Below, piece after piece: positions 22,312 to 30,808 of a stretch of DNA of 38,370 nucleotides. Below the pieces are notes generated by a model, which saw only the letters and a program-made list of their open reading frames with translations, ran no database searches and had not been told where the DNA came from. Source of the DNA: Deltaproteobacteria bacterium (lineage in GTDB: Bacteria > Myxococcota_A > Polyangia > Polyangiales > Polyangiaceae); contig QJWJ01000520.1 in NCBI GenBank assembly GCA_003235365.1, positions 1 through 38,370 of the forward strand. The letters run 5' to 3'. The position numbers were made by a program, and so were the translations under genes. Numbering within the stretch: position 1 is the stretch's first letter; each line of letters opens with the position of its first letter.

Positions 22312-23853
22312 TCAGTAGACCCGAAACTTACCACTGAGAAACAACAGAGCGAGGATTTGCTCGGTGCCGTCAAAGAACCGGTAGGTACCGGACGGCGTGG
22401 CACGTTGCCATACGGCGCGGATGAATCGCTCACGGGCGTCTACCGTGGAGATCGCGGCTGTCGCACCGTTGACTGCGATCAGCGCCCCGGAGGGATAGTC
22501 GTTGAACGGCTCCCCGGAAGTCGAGAAGATCGCGGGGTAGGGCTGAATGGGATAGTTGGCGAAGAAGTTGATCAAGTCGTTGGCTATCACGATCTGGGCC
22601 GGATCGACGCCATACCAAGCCTGATCGAGCGCTAGGTGCAACCCGAATGAATAAGAGATCTCGTTGAACACGCGCTCACCGTCTACAGGTACGCCGTCGT
22701 GGTGTGCACGTTGTGGAATGAGTCCGGTGACGGAATGCGCCACACGCCGGAGAAATGCTCGAGAGCGATTTGCCGCTGCCGTCCAAAACGAGTTCTTCGT
22801 CGTCGCGCCCCAATACTCCCAAAAGGCCGTGATGACAGCTCCCGGATAGCAGACGTCGTAGAAGTCTTCAGACGGTTGCTCGTAGGGTAGAAACGTGTCC
22901 TTGTCGAACATGTTGGTCACGCCTTCGACGATGCCACCGTTGAGCGCTTCCTTGTTCAACATCACGTCGAGCTGGTAGCGCGCCTCCGCCCCGTAGTCGA
23001 AGATCCCTCGATCGTTACCCCACCGCCCCTCGGCCATGAGCAGGGCCGTGGCGACGTAGAACGCGCCGTAGACTCCCGATTCCTCCGAGCAGGGGCTACC
23101 GCTGACGTCGCACTTCTCGTGAAAATAGCCCTTCAAGGGACCTTCTTGGCGCTGAAAATACGTGCGCGCGAAGCTCCAGATCTTGTTGAACTCGATCTGA
23201 TGGTCCAACAACACGCTGATCAGCATCCCGTAACCCAGCGCATCGATACGGGTGTCGTCATGCCACACGTCGTAGATGTACGCCTGGTCCTCGCTCACCT
23301 CGAAGTAGATGGCTTCGAGTTCAGAGTCACCGTAGAAAAGCTGGTCGTAGCTTGCGACGATGCGCTCGTCGACCTCTTCCTCGGTGACGCCCAGCACCTC
23401 CACGAGCAAGTTCGGCAAGTCAACCTTCGCCTGTAAGGGCGTCAGCGGCATGGAACTCGGGGAGCCAGCGTCCGATGGCTCGGGCGCAGCGTCTTGCGGC
23501 GACGGCTTGGGGCCCGGATTGGACGGCTCGTCAGTGCCGATACTTCCGCCGTCATCGTCGGCAGGCGGCTCGCCGTTTCCTCCCCCGGCGTCGACATCCG
23601 TTTCGCCCGGAGAGGGTTTGCCGGAACTCGGAGGACTGGGCTTGGAGGGTTCGGGAGCAGGCTCGTCACCCGGGCCGCTGATCGGGACCTGGTCGAAGCC
23701 GAGGTAGTTGTCCTTGGTCGAGCATGACGCAGACGACGCAAGCACCAACGCAGCCCAAGCAGCACGGGCAAGCGAAGGCCCGATGCGCGGGAAGAGGCGC
23801 TGGTTGACCGGATCAACCGTAGTGTCGTCGTCGTCCGCCAGCAGGTGCCGCAT
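22312..23853 (-). CDS. Glycoside hydrolase family 8-like lipoprotein, catalytic residues replaced
   Basis: 513 residues: N-terminal region with lipobox-like SASC (Cys44), a ~90-residue Pro/Ser/Asp linker, then a GH8-type (alpha/alpha)6 domain (~140-513). The family is clear from YGMLISVLLDHQIEFNKIW and YVATALLMAEGRWG, which line up with the same blocks of the GH8 enzyme at 34930-36429. The catalytic acid Glu is replaced by Asp204 (IDALGYGM against SEGMSYGM), the DGDE block is GVYG, and the catalytic base Asp is Ile399, with Glu398 beside it. It is probably a binding protein rather than a hydrolase. ATG 23853 has GAGGTGG upstream and starts 8 bases after the membrane regulator's stop, so it is in the sigma operon. 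Confidence 0.85.
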   Translation of the reverse strand: MRHLLADDDDTTVDPVNQRLFPRIGPSLARAAWAALVLASSASCSTKDNYLGFDQVPISGPGDEPAPEPSKPSPPSSGKPSPGETDVDAGGGNGEPPADDDGGSIGTDEPSNPGPKPSPQDAAPEPSDAGSPSSMPLTPLQAKVDLPNLLVEVLGVTEEEVDERIVASYDQLFYGDSELEAIYFEVSEDQAYIYDVWHDDTRIDALGYGMLISVLLDHQIEFNKIWSFARTYFQRQEGPLKGYFHEKCDVSGSPCSEESGVYGAFYVATALLMAEGRWGNDRGIFDYGAEARYQLDVMLNKEALNGGIVEGVTNMFDKDTFLPYEQPSEDFYDVCYPGAVITAFWEYWGATTKNSFWTAAANRSRAFLRRVAHSVTGLIPQRAHHDGVPVDGERVFNEISYSFGLHLALDQAWYGVDPAQIVIANDLINFFANYPIQPYPAIFSTSGEPFNDYPSGALIAVNGATAAISTVDARERFIRAVWQRATPSGTYRFFDGTEQILALLFLSGKFRVY

Positions 23854-23861
23854 CGGCCACC

Positions 23862-24620
23862 TCAATCAATCACGAAACGCCGCAGGCGCGGCGCAAGCAC
23901 GCTGTTGGGGCTGCGTTCCAAAATGCGCTTCGCTCGACGTGACGCCTCGACATGGTTACCTGACGCGGCGAGCGCCTCGATGCGCAACGCCTCTGCCTCG
24001 AGGCGCAGACTGCCCTTGGGGAACCGCTTGGAATACTCGGCCAGCCCGCGCAGCGCACCAGACGAGTCGCCTGTACGCAGGGACGAGCGAGCACCGTCGA
24101 GCGCTTCGACCTCTTCCTGCAAGGTCTCCGCCGAATGTTCGGGGGCGGCGCTGCGTGCCTTCTTCGGTGCGACGTTGCGCCGTTTGGGGGGAGGCTCGAC
24201 AACAGACGCGCTTTCGTGAACCTCGACGACTTCGACCTCGGCCTCACTTGGCAGCACGGCTTGGTCCACGATCACGTCGACGTCGGGTTCTTCGGCTACC
24301 GCGGGAGCAGGAGCCCCTCCCCGACTGGTCAGCTCGATGCTGGCCACGTCGGGCGAAACCAATGCGGAGTACGCGTAGACGCCCCCGACGCTGCTGCACG
24401 CAATCGCGCCGCCAAGCACGGCCTTCTTCCAACCGGCCACCATTGCCCAGGTCGACTTGGTTCCCAGTGCGACCGCGGTCCCAACGCCTACGGCGGCCAT
24501 GACACGGGCCTGCCGACCCGCATCGCTCGGAACGTCGCAACCTGCCCGTAGGATGGCCATCTCGAGCTCAGTGCAGCTCTGGCTGATCAACCGCTGGGGT
24601 TCTTCGAACTCGGTGCTCAC
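23862..24620 (-). CDS. Membrane regulator next to ECF sigma factor, probable anti-sigma factor
   Basis: 252 residues. The N-terminal ~40 residues are cytoplasmic and helical (LISQSCTELEMAILRAGCDV). One or two hydrophobic stretches follow (~40-56 and ~67-86), then an acidic linker and a Lys/Arg-rich stretch, and the C-terminal ~90 residues form two helical TPR-like units (ALRGLAEYSKRFPKGSLRLE). ATG 24620 overlaps the sigma stop (ATGA). The plan repeats that of 9549-10490. It probably sequesters the sigma factor and responds to an envelope signal; no direct motif proves this. The neighbouring GH8-like lipoprotein is an obvious candidate input. Confidence 0.75.
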   Translation of the reverse strand: MSTEFEEPQRLISQSCTELEMAILRAGCDVPSDAGRQARVMAAVGVGTAVALGTKSTWAMVAGWKKAVLGGAIACSSVGGVYAYSALVSPDVASIELTSRGGAPAPAVAEEPDVDVIVDQAVLPSEAEVEVVEVHESASVVEPPPKRRNVAPKKARSAAPEHSAETLQEEVEALDGARSSLRTGDSSGALRGLAEYSKRFPKGSLRLEAEALRIEALAASGNHVEASRRAKRILERSPNSVLAPRLRRFVID

Positions 24621-25165
24621 GAACCAACCCTTCTTTGTGCCTTGGCGCCAGCAAACGTCGAGACGGCTTCGAATCGCCGAACTCCAGCTTGAAAGTGCTT
24701 GCGCGCGCGACGCAGTCGCGACGCGACCGTGCCGGTCGGGATCTCCAGGTATTCGGCTATCTCGGGCATTCGCAATCCCTCGAACTCGTAGAGGGAGAAG
24801 ACCAACCGCAGCTCTTCGGGCATGCTGTCGAGAAGTTCGTCGAGCAGCTCACGAGCTTTCTTCTGAGAAACCAGCTGCTCCGGCGACTGTTGGGCAACGG
24901 GCACATCGTCGTCAAACGGCTCGAGGCGGCTGTGACGACTGGCACTCCGACGCACGTGCGACGCCATGTGTTTTGCAGAGCGGAACAAGAAACTCTTCTC
25001 TGCACCCACGACGATGTCGTCGAGGCGATTGGCAACGACGATGAACGTGCGCTGGACCGCGTCATCCAAATCGGCATCCGGCACACCCATGTTGCGCAGC
25101 ACCCGTTCAACGAAACCGAGGTGCTGGTTAACCAGTTTGGTCAGACGCAGTTCGCGATTGGTCAT
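24617..25165 (-). CDS. ECF-type RNA polymerase sigma factor
   Basis: 182 residues. Region 2 spans ~8-75 (DADLDDAVQRTFIVVANRL at 30-48) and region 4 spans ~105-165, with helix-turn-helix LRMPEIAEYLEIPTGTVASR (131-150). A Pro/Asp-rich linker joins them. ATG 25165 gives the normal size; ATG 25231 is in frame, and the frame stays open to 25876, but the 237-residue extension is Arg/Pro/Gly-rich and not coding-like. It is first of three tightly packed genes: sigma factor (4-base overlap) membrane regulator, then (8-base gap) GH8-like lipoprotein. Confidence 0.92.
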   Translation of the reverse strand: MTNRELRLTKLVNQHLGFVERVLRNMGVPDADLDDAVQRTFIVVANRLDDIVVGAEKSFLFRSAKHMASHVRRSASRHSRLEPFDDDVPVAQQSPEQLVSQKKARELLDELLDSMPEELRLVFSLYEFEGLRMPEIAEYLEIPTGTVASRLRRARKHFQAGVRRFEAVSTFAGAKAQRRVGS

Positions 25166-25982
25166 GTGGCGACCCAAGCCCCGGCGCCCCGCCTGAAGGG
25201 TAGGTGCGACGACACCGAGGCCTTTCGTCATACTGCACGGACCGGGGGTGGGCAACCGACCCTGGAGCGGGAGTTGCAACGATCCCGTGGGGTTCAAAGC
25301 TTGAACCCTGCCCGTTTCGCCTCGAGACTTCGGTGGAGCATCAGGAGGCACGAACGGCACGGGAACAGCCCCGAAACGGGCCCCTCGGCGTTCGGGCGCT
25401 TGCGGCGCCAAGCGCCCGACAGCGCCACGGACAACGACGTGATGATCCGCGCCGTGGGAGGCGGTGGAGAGTCGAGGGTGAACCCCTGAAGCAGGACCGA
25501 AGCTCGGCTCCCCAGCACCCTGACCCATCGGCCGACCCGATATCAGCCCTCCACTCAAGGCGCACGCGCGCGTGCGGTCTGAAACGCGAGGATCATTCGC
25601 GAGAGTCTGGGCGGCGACGATTCGCATAGCTAACCGATGATGCCGGGACGCTTCGGACTCGATCACTGTTTCTGCTCGTCCATTCGGCTGTCGATCCGCT
25701 AACGCTTGGTATCCGCGCGATCTTGGTGTGCGCAGTGAACCAACGCGACGAAACCGCGACGTCAGGACGCCGACAAATGAGAAGTCGGAGCCGTTCAGCC
25801 ACGACCCACTGTCACGCCACGCGGTCAGTTTCACCAAACGGCCAACACGCCCTTCCTCACCCACGGGGACCGACACGCAGCAGCGGCGGGACCCGCCCCG
25901 CAGCGACTCCTCCCGGCGTTCTCCGATCTGGGGTCTCGCGCGTCTCTCTCTCAGTTCCCTTCTGGAAGCGGCGTCAACCCCG
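25166..25982. other. Long intergenic region upstream of the sigma-GH8 operon
   Basis: About 815 bases with no convincing gene. Open frames exist on both strands, as expected at this GC content, but their translations are Arg/Pro/Ser-rich, have no ribosome-binding site and match no known motif. It lies upstream of the sigma operon and downstream of the GntP permease on the same strand, so it should hold the sigma operon promoter. No strong hairpin or repeat was found. Confidence 0.5.
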
Positions 25983-27371
25983 CTACGGCTGCGAGAGCAG
26001 GTGATGCAGGACCAACACGACTGCGAAACCGACCAGCCCGACGATACTCGTCATGACCGACCAAGTCCGGAGTGTCTGCGGTACCGACAATCCCAAGTAG
26101 CGACTGACGAGCCAGAAGCCCGAATCGTTGACGATCGACGTGCAGGTCGCACCCGCTGCAATTGCGATCACGCACAACGCCCGATCTACATCGCTCACGT
26201 CGACGCCAAACGAAGGCACGACCAAGCCCGCCGCCGTCAGCATCGAAACCGTCGCCGACCCCTGCATCACGCGCACGACCCACGCGATCAGGAACCCCAT
26301 TACCAGGGGTCCCAGCCCCAAGCCGAGCATCTGCTCCGCGAGGGCCTTGCCCACTCCGGTGTCCACGAGGACCTGCTTCAACACCCCTCCGGCACCGGTG
26401 ACCAAGATGATGATCCCGGCAGGCTCGAGAGCCCTGGTGGCCAGTTGATTCAACTCAGCCCGCGACGACCCACGCCGGGTTCCCAGGACCCAGAAGCACG
26501 ATAGCGTGGTCAATAGCAGCGCCACGAACGGATGTCCGAGCGCACGCAGCAGTTGCAGACTGGGCCCAGGCTCGCTCACCCACGCACCGAGCGCCGTGTT
26601 GCCAACGATGAGCACCATCGGCAGGGCCATCAGTCCGAGGACGGTGCCCAGGCTCGGCTCGATACGGGACGGCTTCGAGTCACCGATGACCGGCGCCGTC
26701 GACTGTTCACCAGAACCAATCAAAGCACTTGCACCCACGACGCGATTGCCGATGAGGCGAGCAAACAACGGGCCCGCAACGATCGCGCTCGCGCCCCCCG
26801 CCAACAGGCCGAAACCCATCACCAACCCGAGATCGGCCCCGAGCAAAGTCGCCACACCGACCGGGCCGGGAGTGGGCGGGACGAACGAATGCGTCACGAC
26901 CATGCCTGCCAGCAGTGGCAACGCAAAGCCCATGACCGGCTTACCTGTCCGTCGACTCAACGCGTGCAGCATCGGAACCAAGATTACGAACGCGACGTCG
27001 AAGAAGACGGGTATCGAGATCAGAAATCCGGTCGCGACCAGAGCCCACGGCGCCCGCTCCATGCCGACGACACGCAGCAACCCGGTCGCCAAGACTCGAG
27101 TCGCTCCCGACGTATCGAGCAACTGCCCGAACATTGCGCCAAGCCCGACGACGACCGCAACGAAACCGAGCGTTCCGCCCATTCCACGTTGCATCGAATC
27201 GAGTACTTCGTCGGGATTGAGGTCGGGCCACTGCGCTCCGAGACCGAGGACCAAACTCACCAGCAACAAAGCGACGAAGGCGTGCAGCTTTCTACCGATG
27301 ATCAGGAACAGCAGCAGAGCTACGCCGAACAACGCAACGACGAAGAGCTGCGCGGGATTGGTCGGATGCAT
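25983..27371 (-). CDS. GntP-family gluconate:H+ symporter
   Basis: 462 residues, highly hydrophobic with about twelve membrane segments, the usual size for GntP permeases. Family-typical blocks include SMQRGMGGTLGFVAVVVGLG near residue 60, GFLISIPVFFDVAFVILVPM near 115, and SFVPPTPGPVGVATLLGADL near 162. It imports gluconate or a related sugar acid with protons. No gluconate kinase or regulator gene is nearby, so the substrate is not certain. ATG 27371 has TAGGAG at a good distance. It is divergent from the lytic transglycosylase gene. Confidence 0.93.
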   Translation of the reverse strand: MHPTNPAQLFVVALFGVALLLFLIIGRKLHAFVALLLVSLVLGLGAQWPDLNPDEVLDSMQRGMGGTLGFVAVVVGLGAMFGQLLDTSGATRVLATGLLRVVGMERAPWALVATGFLISIPVFFDVAFVILVPMLHALSRRTGKPVMGFALPLLAGMVVTHSFVPPTPGPVGVATLLGADLGLVMGFGLLAGGASAIVAGPLFARLIGNRVVGASALIGSGEQSTAPVIGDSKPSRIEPSLGTVLGLMALPMVLIVGNTALGAWVSEPGPSLQLLRALGHPFVALLLTTLSCFWVLGTRRGSSRAELNQLATRALEPAGIIILVTGAGGVLKQVLVDTGVGKALAEQMLGLGLGPLVMGFLIAWVVRVMQGSATVSMLTAAGLVVPSFGVDVSDVDRALCVIAIAAGATCTSIVNDSGFWLVSRYLGLSVPQTLRTWSVMTSIVGLVGFAVVLVLHHLLSQP

Positions 27372-27511
27372 GTTGCGCTCCTACCGCGATTACGTTGTCG
27401 GACCAATCTCCGTCGATGCCGACCGTGGTCGCCGCTAAAATGGCAAGAAATCGGCCCCAAACTCGGCGGTTTGGCCCTCGGCTGACTCGCGTGCTAAGGC
27501 CCAGTGCATCG
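27372..27511. promoter_or_regulatory. Divergent promoter region, GntP / transglycosylase
   Basis: 140 bases between divergent starts at 27371 (minus) and 27512 (plus). It holds the permease's ribosome-binding site at its left edge. No operator repeat or clear promoter boxes were identified. Confidence 0.35.
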
Positions 27512-28054
27512 ATGCTCCGATCCCTCGCCGTCATCATTTCAGCCATCCGCCTCGCCGAACCCAACGTCCCGGACGCCGAAGCCGAAACGATCGCTCGAGC
27601 GCTTCATACCCAAGCCCAGGAGCACGATTTCGATCCGTTGACCGGTGTGGCCATCATCCTGCACGAAAGCCGCTTCAACCCCGCCGCCGTCTCTCGCAGC
27701 GGCGAGGACTACGGTCTTGCGCAGATTCGCGCCCGATACATCGGTGCCTGCAAGAAGGACAAAGATCCTCTGCGCAGACCGAGCAAAGCATGCCAACAGG
27801 TGAAGAAGTCGCTACTCGACCCGACGCAGAACATCGAAGTGATGGCCCAGCTGATCACTCAGAATCGCAAGTTCTGCAAGAAGAAGGTCGGAACGGCGGC
27901 CTTTGCGCGTTGGCTTGCCAGCTACCAGGGACGCAACAACGCGCGCAAGAAGCGCTGGTGCCACCCAGGTAAGGGCACTTACCGCGTAATCGAAACCCGG
28001 CGTCGACTGATCGCTCAACTGCGCAAAGCGGGCAAACTCGAAGCCAAGCGCTGA
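27512..28054 (+). CDS. Lytic transglycosylase (SLT domain)
   Basis: 180 residues. A short hydrophobic N-terminus (MLRSLAVIISAIRLA) could be a signal peptide. The SLT domain contains the catalytic Glu52 in ILHESRFNPAAVS and the downstream block DYGLAQI (66-72). It should cleave peptidoglycan glycan strands to 1,6-anhydro products in the periplasm. The C-terminal part is strongly basic and has three Cys. ATG 27512 is chosen for the signal; the frame is open to 27395 and GTG 27491 is also possible. It ends four bases before the convergent cysteine-rich lipoprotein gene. Confidence 0.88.
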   Translation: MLRSLAVIISAIRLAEPNVPDAEAETIARALHTQAQEHDFDPLTGVAIILHESRFNPAAVSRSGEDYGLAQIRARYIGACKKDKDPLRRPSKACQQVKKSLLDPTQNIEVMAQLITQNRKFCKKKVGTAAFARWLASYQGRNNARKKRWCHPGKGTYRVIETRRRLIAQLRKAGKLEAKR

Positions 28055-28058
28055 AGTT

Positions 28059-29591
28059 TCACGGCCCGCAGCGATCCTCGAACACCCAACGCGTCTGCAC
28101 TGGCCGGCAGATCCCGCTGTCGCACTCGCTGCCTGGATGACACAGCAGATGCGGTTCGTCGCACGGCTCGCCCGGAAGCACGCGTTCACCACACGCTCGC
28201 CATTGACAACCGGGACCGACGCAGAGGCACGCGTACGGCGGCTCACACCCGCTGCGAGCGTAGCAGACCTCGCCGGGACCGGCCGGTTCCGCATCTTGCC
28301 AGGGCTCCTTCCAGTTGGGTTCGCCCGCTTCCGCCACGCGGCACGTCGGCGGATCTGCGTTGACGTCGCAAGCTGCACCTTCAGCACAGAAGACGACCTG
28401 GAGATTCGAAATGGCACCGAACGTACAGGGCTCGCCGACTTCCGGGTGCGGGCCGCACACGCCATCGTACGGGGGATCGAAGCGACACGACGAACCCACT
28501 TCGCACTGCGCATTGCCAGCCGCTTCGAGTGCGCACGGCTCGCCGCGAACGGGAGCTTCAGTGCAAAGCAAGGTGCTTGCATCGCAGTACATGCGCGTCA
28601 TCTCCCCGAACGTGGCTGAGGCGCAGCGGTCGTTCTGACTGCAGTCCTCCCCCGGGCGCGGTGACCCACGACACTCACCTCCCGCTGACGAATGGTAGCA
28701 ATAGGCGGCTTGCACACAGTCGTAGTCGACGTCGCAGGGCTCGCCAATTGCCCGTCCGATGAGCTCCGGGTTCACACCGTCGACTTCCGGCGGTTGTTCG
28801 TCGACGCACCGCCCGTCGGCAGCATCGCAAAATGACTCGTCGGGACAGAAGAACTGCGGCAAGCGACAGTCGTCCCCCTCCCCGGCGAACTGTGAACAGA
28901 TCCCGCACAATCGCGTCGGACTGCGACACATCCCCGATGCACACTGTTCCTTGAAGAGGCATTCCTCGTGTAACTCGAGCGTTCCCGGCTCCAACCCACA
29001 ATCAGGACGCTCACCGGCTTCCAGCGCTTCGCACGACATCATCTCCCACTGGGCGGCACAGGCGACCAACTCATCAGGCGTCTGCGTCATCCCCGGACCG
29101 AACAGGCGATCTGGACATTGCTCCGCGAGCGGCACACAACTTTCGACGGCATCGGCGTTGGCGCTGCACTCGGCGAGACGCATGCACGGGGTAACCAGAT
29201 AGTCGATGCATGCTTCGGTGGCACTGACCTCTTCCGACATCGAAGGTGATGCGTCCCCCGAATCAGCAACCGAAACTCTTGGACCGGCGTCCACCGGGAC
29301 CGAAGACGGGCTGGCGTCAGGTACATTCGCCGTCGGCGACGACGTCACCGACGGTTCGGACGCCGATGTCGCGGGGTCGTCGACGCCCGGTTTCTGGATG
29401 ACGTCCGCATCGACGCCTGGCACCACCACCGGGACGGAAGTGTCCGGTGCCGCATCGGGGACATCGTCGTCACCGTGCTTCGCGGCATCGACGTGATCGT
29501 CGTCAGTCGTCGAGCGGTTCGAAGCCTCCGAGTTCGAACACGCGCTGAGCCCGCACCCGAGGATCACCAGAAAAATCAAGCGAAACGCCAT
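28059..29591 (-). CDS. Large cysteine-rich lipoprotein
   Basis: 510 residues from ATG 29591 (signal MAFRLIFLVILGCGLSAC, lipobox LSAC). An acidic Asp/Ser/Pro/Val linker (~20-125) leads to a ~380-residue region with dozens of Cys in short spacings (CLFKEQCASGMC, CDVDYDCVQAAYC), made of repeated disulfide-knot modules that often begin with a GEPC or GExC turn. This is the style of secreted myxobacterial cysteine-rich proteins. It is likely surface-exposed, stabilised by many disulfides and perhaps involved in binding or adhesion. The frame continues to 29660 but the extension precedes the signal. A smaller relative in style is at 13271-14086. Confidence 0.8.
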   Translation of the reverse strand: MAFRLIFLVILGCGLSACSNSEASNRSTTDDDHVDAAKHGDDDVPDAAPDTSVPVVVPGVDADVIQKPGVDDPATSASEPSVTSSPTANVPDASPSSVPVDAGPRVSVADSGDASPSMSEEVSATEACIDYLVTPCMRLAECSANADAVESCVPLAEQCPDRLFGPGMTQTPDELVACAAQWEMMSCEALEAGERPDCGLEPGTLELHEECLFKEQCASGMCRSPTRLCGICSQFAGEGDDCRLPQFFCPDESFCDAADGRCVDEQPPEVDGVNPELIGRAIGEPCDVDYDCVQAAYCYHSSAGGECRGSPRPGEDCSQNDRCASATFGEMTRMYCDASTLLCTEAPVRGEPCALEAAGNAQCEVGSSCRFDPPYDGVCGPHPEVGEPCTFGAISNLQVVFCAEGAACDVNADPPTCRVAEAGEPNWKEPWQDAEPAGPGEVCYARSGCEPPYACLCVGPGCQWRACGERVLPGEPCDEPHLLCHPGSECDSGICRPVQTRWVFEDRCGP

Positions 29592-29866
29592 GGCTGATAC
29601 TCTGCCCGAACGTACGAGGTGCGGGCAAGCGCCCTCCGGTCTTGCCTCGCATCGCCTCAACGGCGTTATCCCCTACACGCTCCTAGGCGGGCAGAGGGTT
29701 GTCTCCCTAGAGAAACCGGTGAGGCCGGGTAAGCCTCCTCCTACACGACCCCGGCTGACTCCCGCGCGGAACTCGTCAGAGTCTGATCGCGCGGGATGAG
29801 CCGGTATTGGGCTGAACGAGAATCGACCCCAGAAGAACTCAACTCTCAGCTTCAACTGTCAAGCAG
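29592..29866. other. Structured leader/trailer region with three adjacent hairpins
   Basis: 275 non-coding bases between two minus-strand genes. It contains three consecutive inverted repeats: 29697-29717 (GGTT-TCTC with GAGA-AACC, one bulge), 29721-29737 (GAGGC with GCCTC) and 29751-29804 (CCGGCT plus TCCCGCGCG, 29760-29768, paired with CGCGCGGGA, 29788-29796, plus AGCCGG). For minus-strand transcription this is the trailer of the cysteine-ladder gene and the 5' leader of the large cysteine-rich lipoprotein. No known riboswitch consensus was recognised. Confidence 0.45.
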
Positions 29867-30808
29867 TCAGCCCTTGCGACGTCGTGCGACGAGCGCGCCG
29901 CCGAGTGCGAGCGCGAGCAACGACCAAGCGCTGGTGCCAGTGGCGTGTGGCGCGGTCGCGCACGTCACGCTGGCCTTTCCCTCTGCCTCGCCTTCGCACT
30001 TGCCACCACCGCACTCGCCCTGTGCCGACCCGGACGTTTCGACGTCGACGTTGATCACCGCGTTCAGCGCAGCCAGACACTTGTCGAGGTTGTCGCCATG
30101 GTCGACGTACTGGCCGTCACAGAACAACGCGCCGTCTGGTGCCTCACACGCCCCGGTACAGGCCTCTTCGAGGTGGGCTTGACACTCGACTTGGCCGTCG
30201 ACTCGGCAATCGATCCGACACTCGGCGCTCGCTTCGACCTTGCACTGGCCCTCGCAGGACGCCTCACACTTGCCACTACATTCCGCCGAAGGCGGCGTTC
30301 CTTCACAGCTGATGTTGCATTCGCTGTCGCAGGTCGCATCACAGGACGCTTCGCAACTGGCTCTGGCTTTGGCTTCGCATTCTGCCTTGCCGGATTCGCT
30401 CGACGCCTCGCACTCCGCCTCGACGTGTGCATCGCAGTTGAGTTGGCAGTTGCCGCTGCAACTGGCGCGACACTCGCCACTGCAGTCGAAGTCGCCCGGG
30501 TCGACTTCACATCGCCCTGAACAGTCGGCTTCGCACTCCGCGGCACAATCGACGTCCACCTCGACTTTGCACTCGTCGGCGTCGCACTCGGCCTGCAACT
30601 CGCCTTCACAGGCGAGCTCGAAGTTTGCGGGTTTACACTTCAGCTCGCAACCGCCCGACACGTCGAGCTCGCACTCGGCCTCGGCCTCGACATCGATGTT
30701 GCCGCAAGCGCTGAGCTGGGCGTCGGCGGGTGACGAAAAAGCAAACGCAGAAACGACGCTGGCGAGGGCCAGCGACGAACGAACGAGAGAATGACGAACG
30801 AGGATCAT
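29867..30808 (-). CDS. Exported C-x3-C ladder protein with MYXO-CTERM-like tail
   Basis: 313 residues with a signal peptide (MILVRHSLVRSSLALASVVS, cleavage near ADA-Q) and 37 Cys by my count, about one in eight residues. Most lie three residues apart (CAAECEADCSGRC; CEASCDATCDSECNISC; CSGKCEASCEGQC), with many Glu, Asp and Ala between. No known fold was recognised; metal binding or a dense disulfide array are both plausible. The C-terminus has a hydrophobic helix (WSLLALALGGALVA) followed by ARRRKG, preceded by a Cys, which resembles the MYXO-CTERM sorting signal. ATG 30808 has CAGGTG upstream. Probably anchored at the cell surface. Confidence 0.8.
   Translation of the reverse strand: MILVRHSLVRSSLALASVVSAFAFSSPADAQLSACGNIDVEAEAECELDVSGGCELKCKPANFELACEGELQAECDADECKVEVDVDCAAECEADCSGRCEVDPGDFDCSGECRASCSGNCQLNCDAHVEAECEASSESGKAECEAKARASCEASCDATCDSECNISCEGTPPSAECSGKCEASCEGQCKVEASAECRIDCRVDGQVECQAHLEEACTGACEAPDGALFCDGQYVDHGDNLDKCLAALNAVINVDVETSGSAQGECGGGKCEGEAEGKASVTCATAPHATGTSAWSLLALALGGALVARRRKG

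Noticed and set aside
25166..25876. A 237-residue N-terminal extension of the ECF sigma factor in the same open frame
   Set aside because: The translation is rich in Arg, Gly and Pro with no domain, lacks a ribosome-binding site and would make an abnormal sigma factor. Open frames of this length arise readily at this GC content.
26532..27485. Long plus-strand open frames (about 310 residues) opposite the GntP gene
   Set aside because: They lie over a clear membrane permease on the other strand and have biased, motif-free composition.
29592..29866. Known c-di-GMP, cobalamin or SRP RNA classes in the structured region
   Set aside because: None of the conserved core sequences of these classes is present; only generic hairpins are seen.
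30240..30794. Plus-strand open frames across the cysteine-ladder gene
   Set aside because: They result from the repetitive Cys/Glu/Ala codons on the opposite strand; no ribosome-binding site or independent motif.
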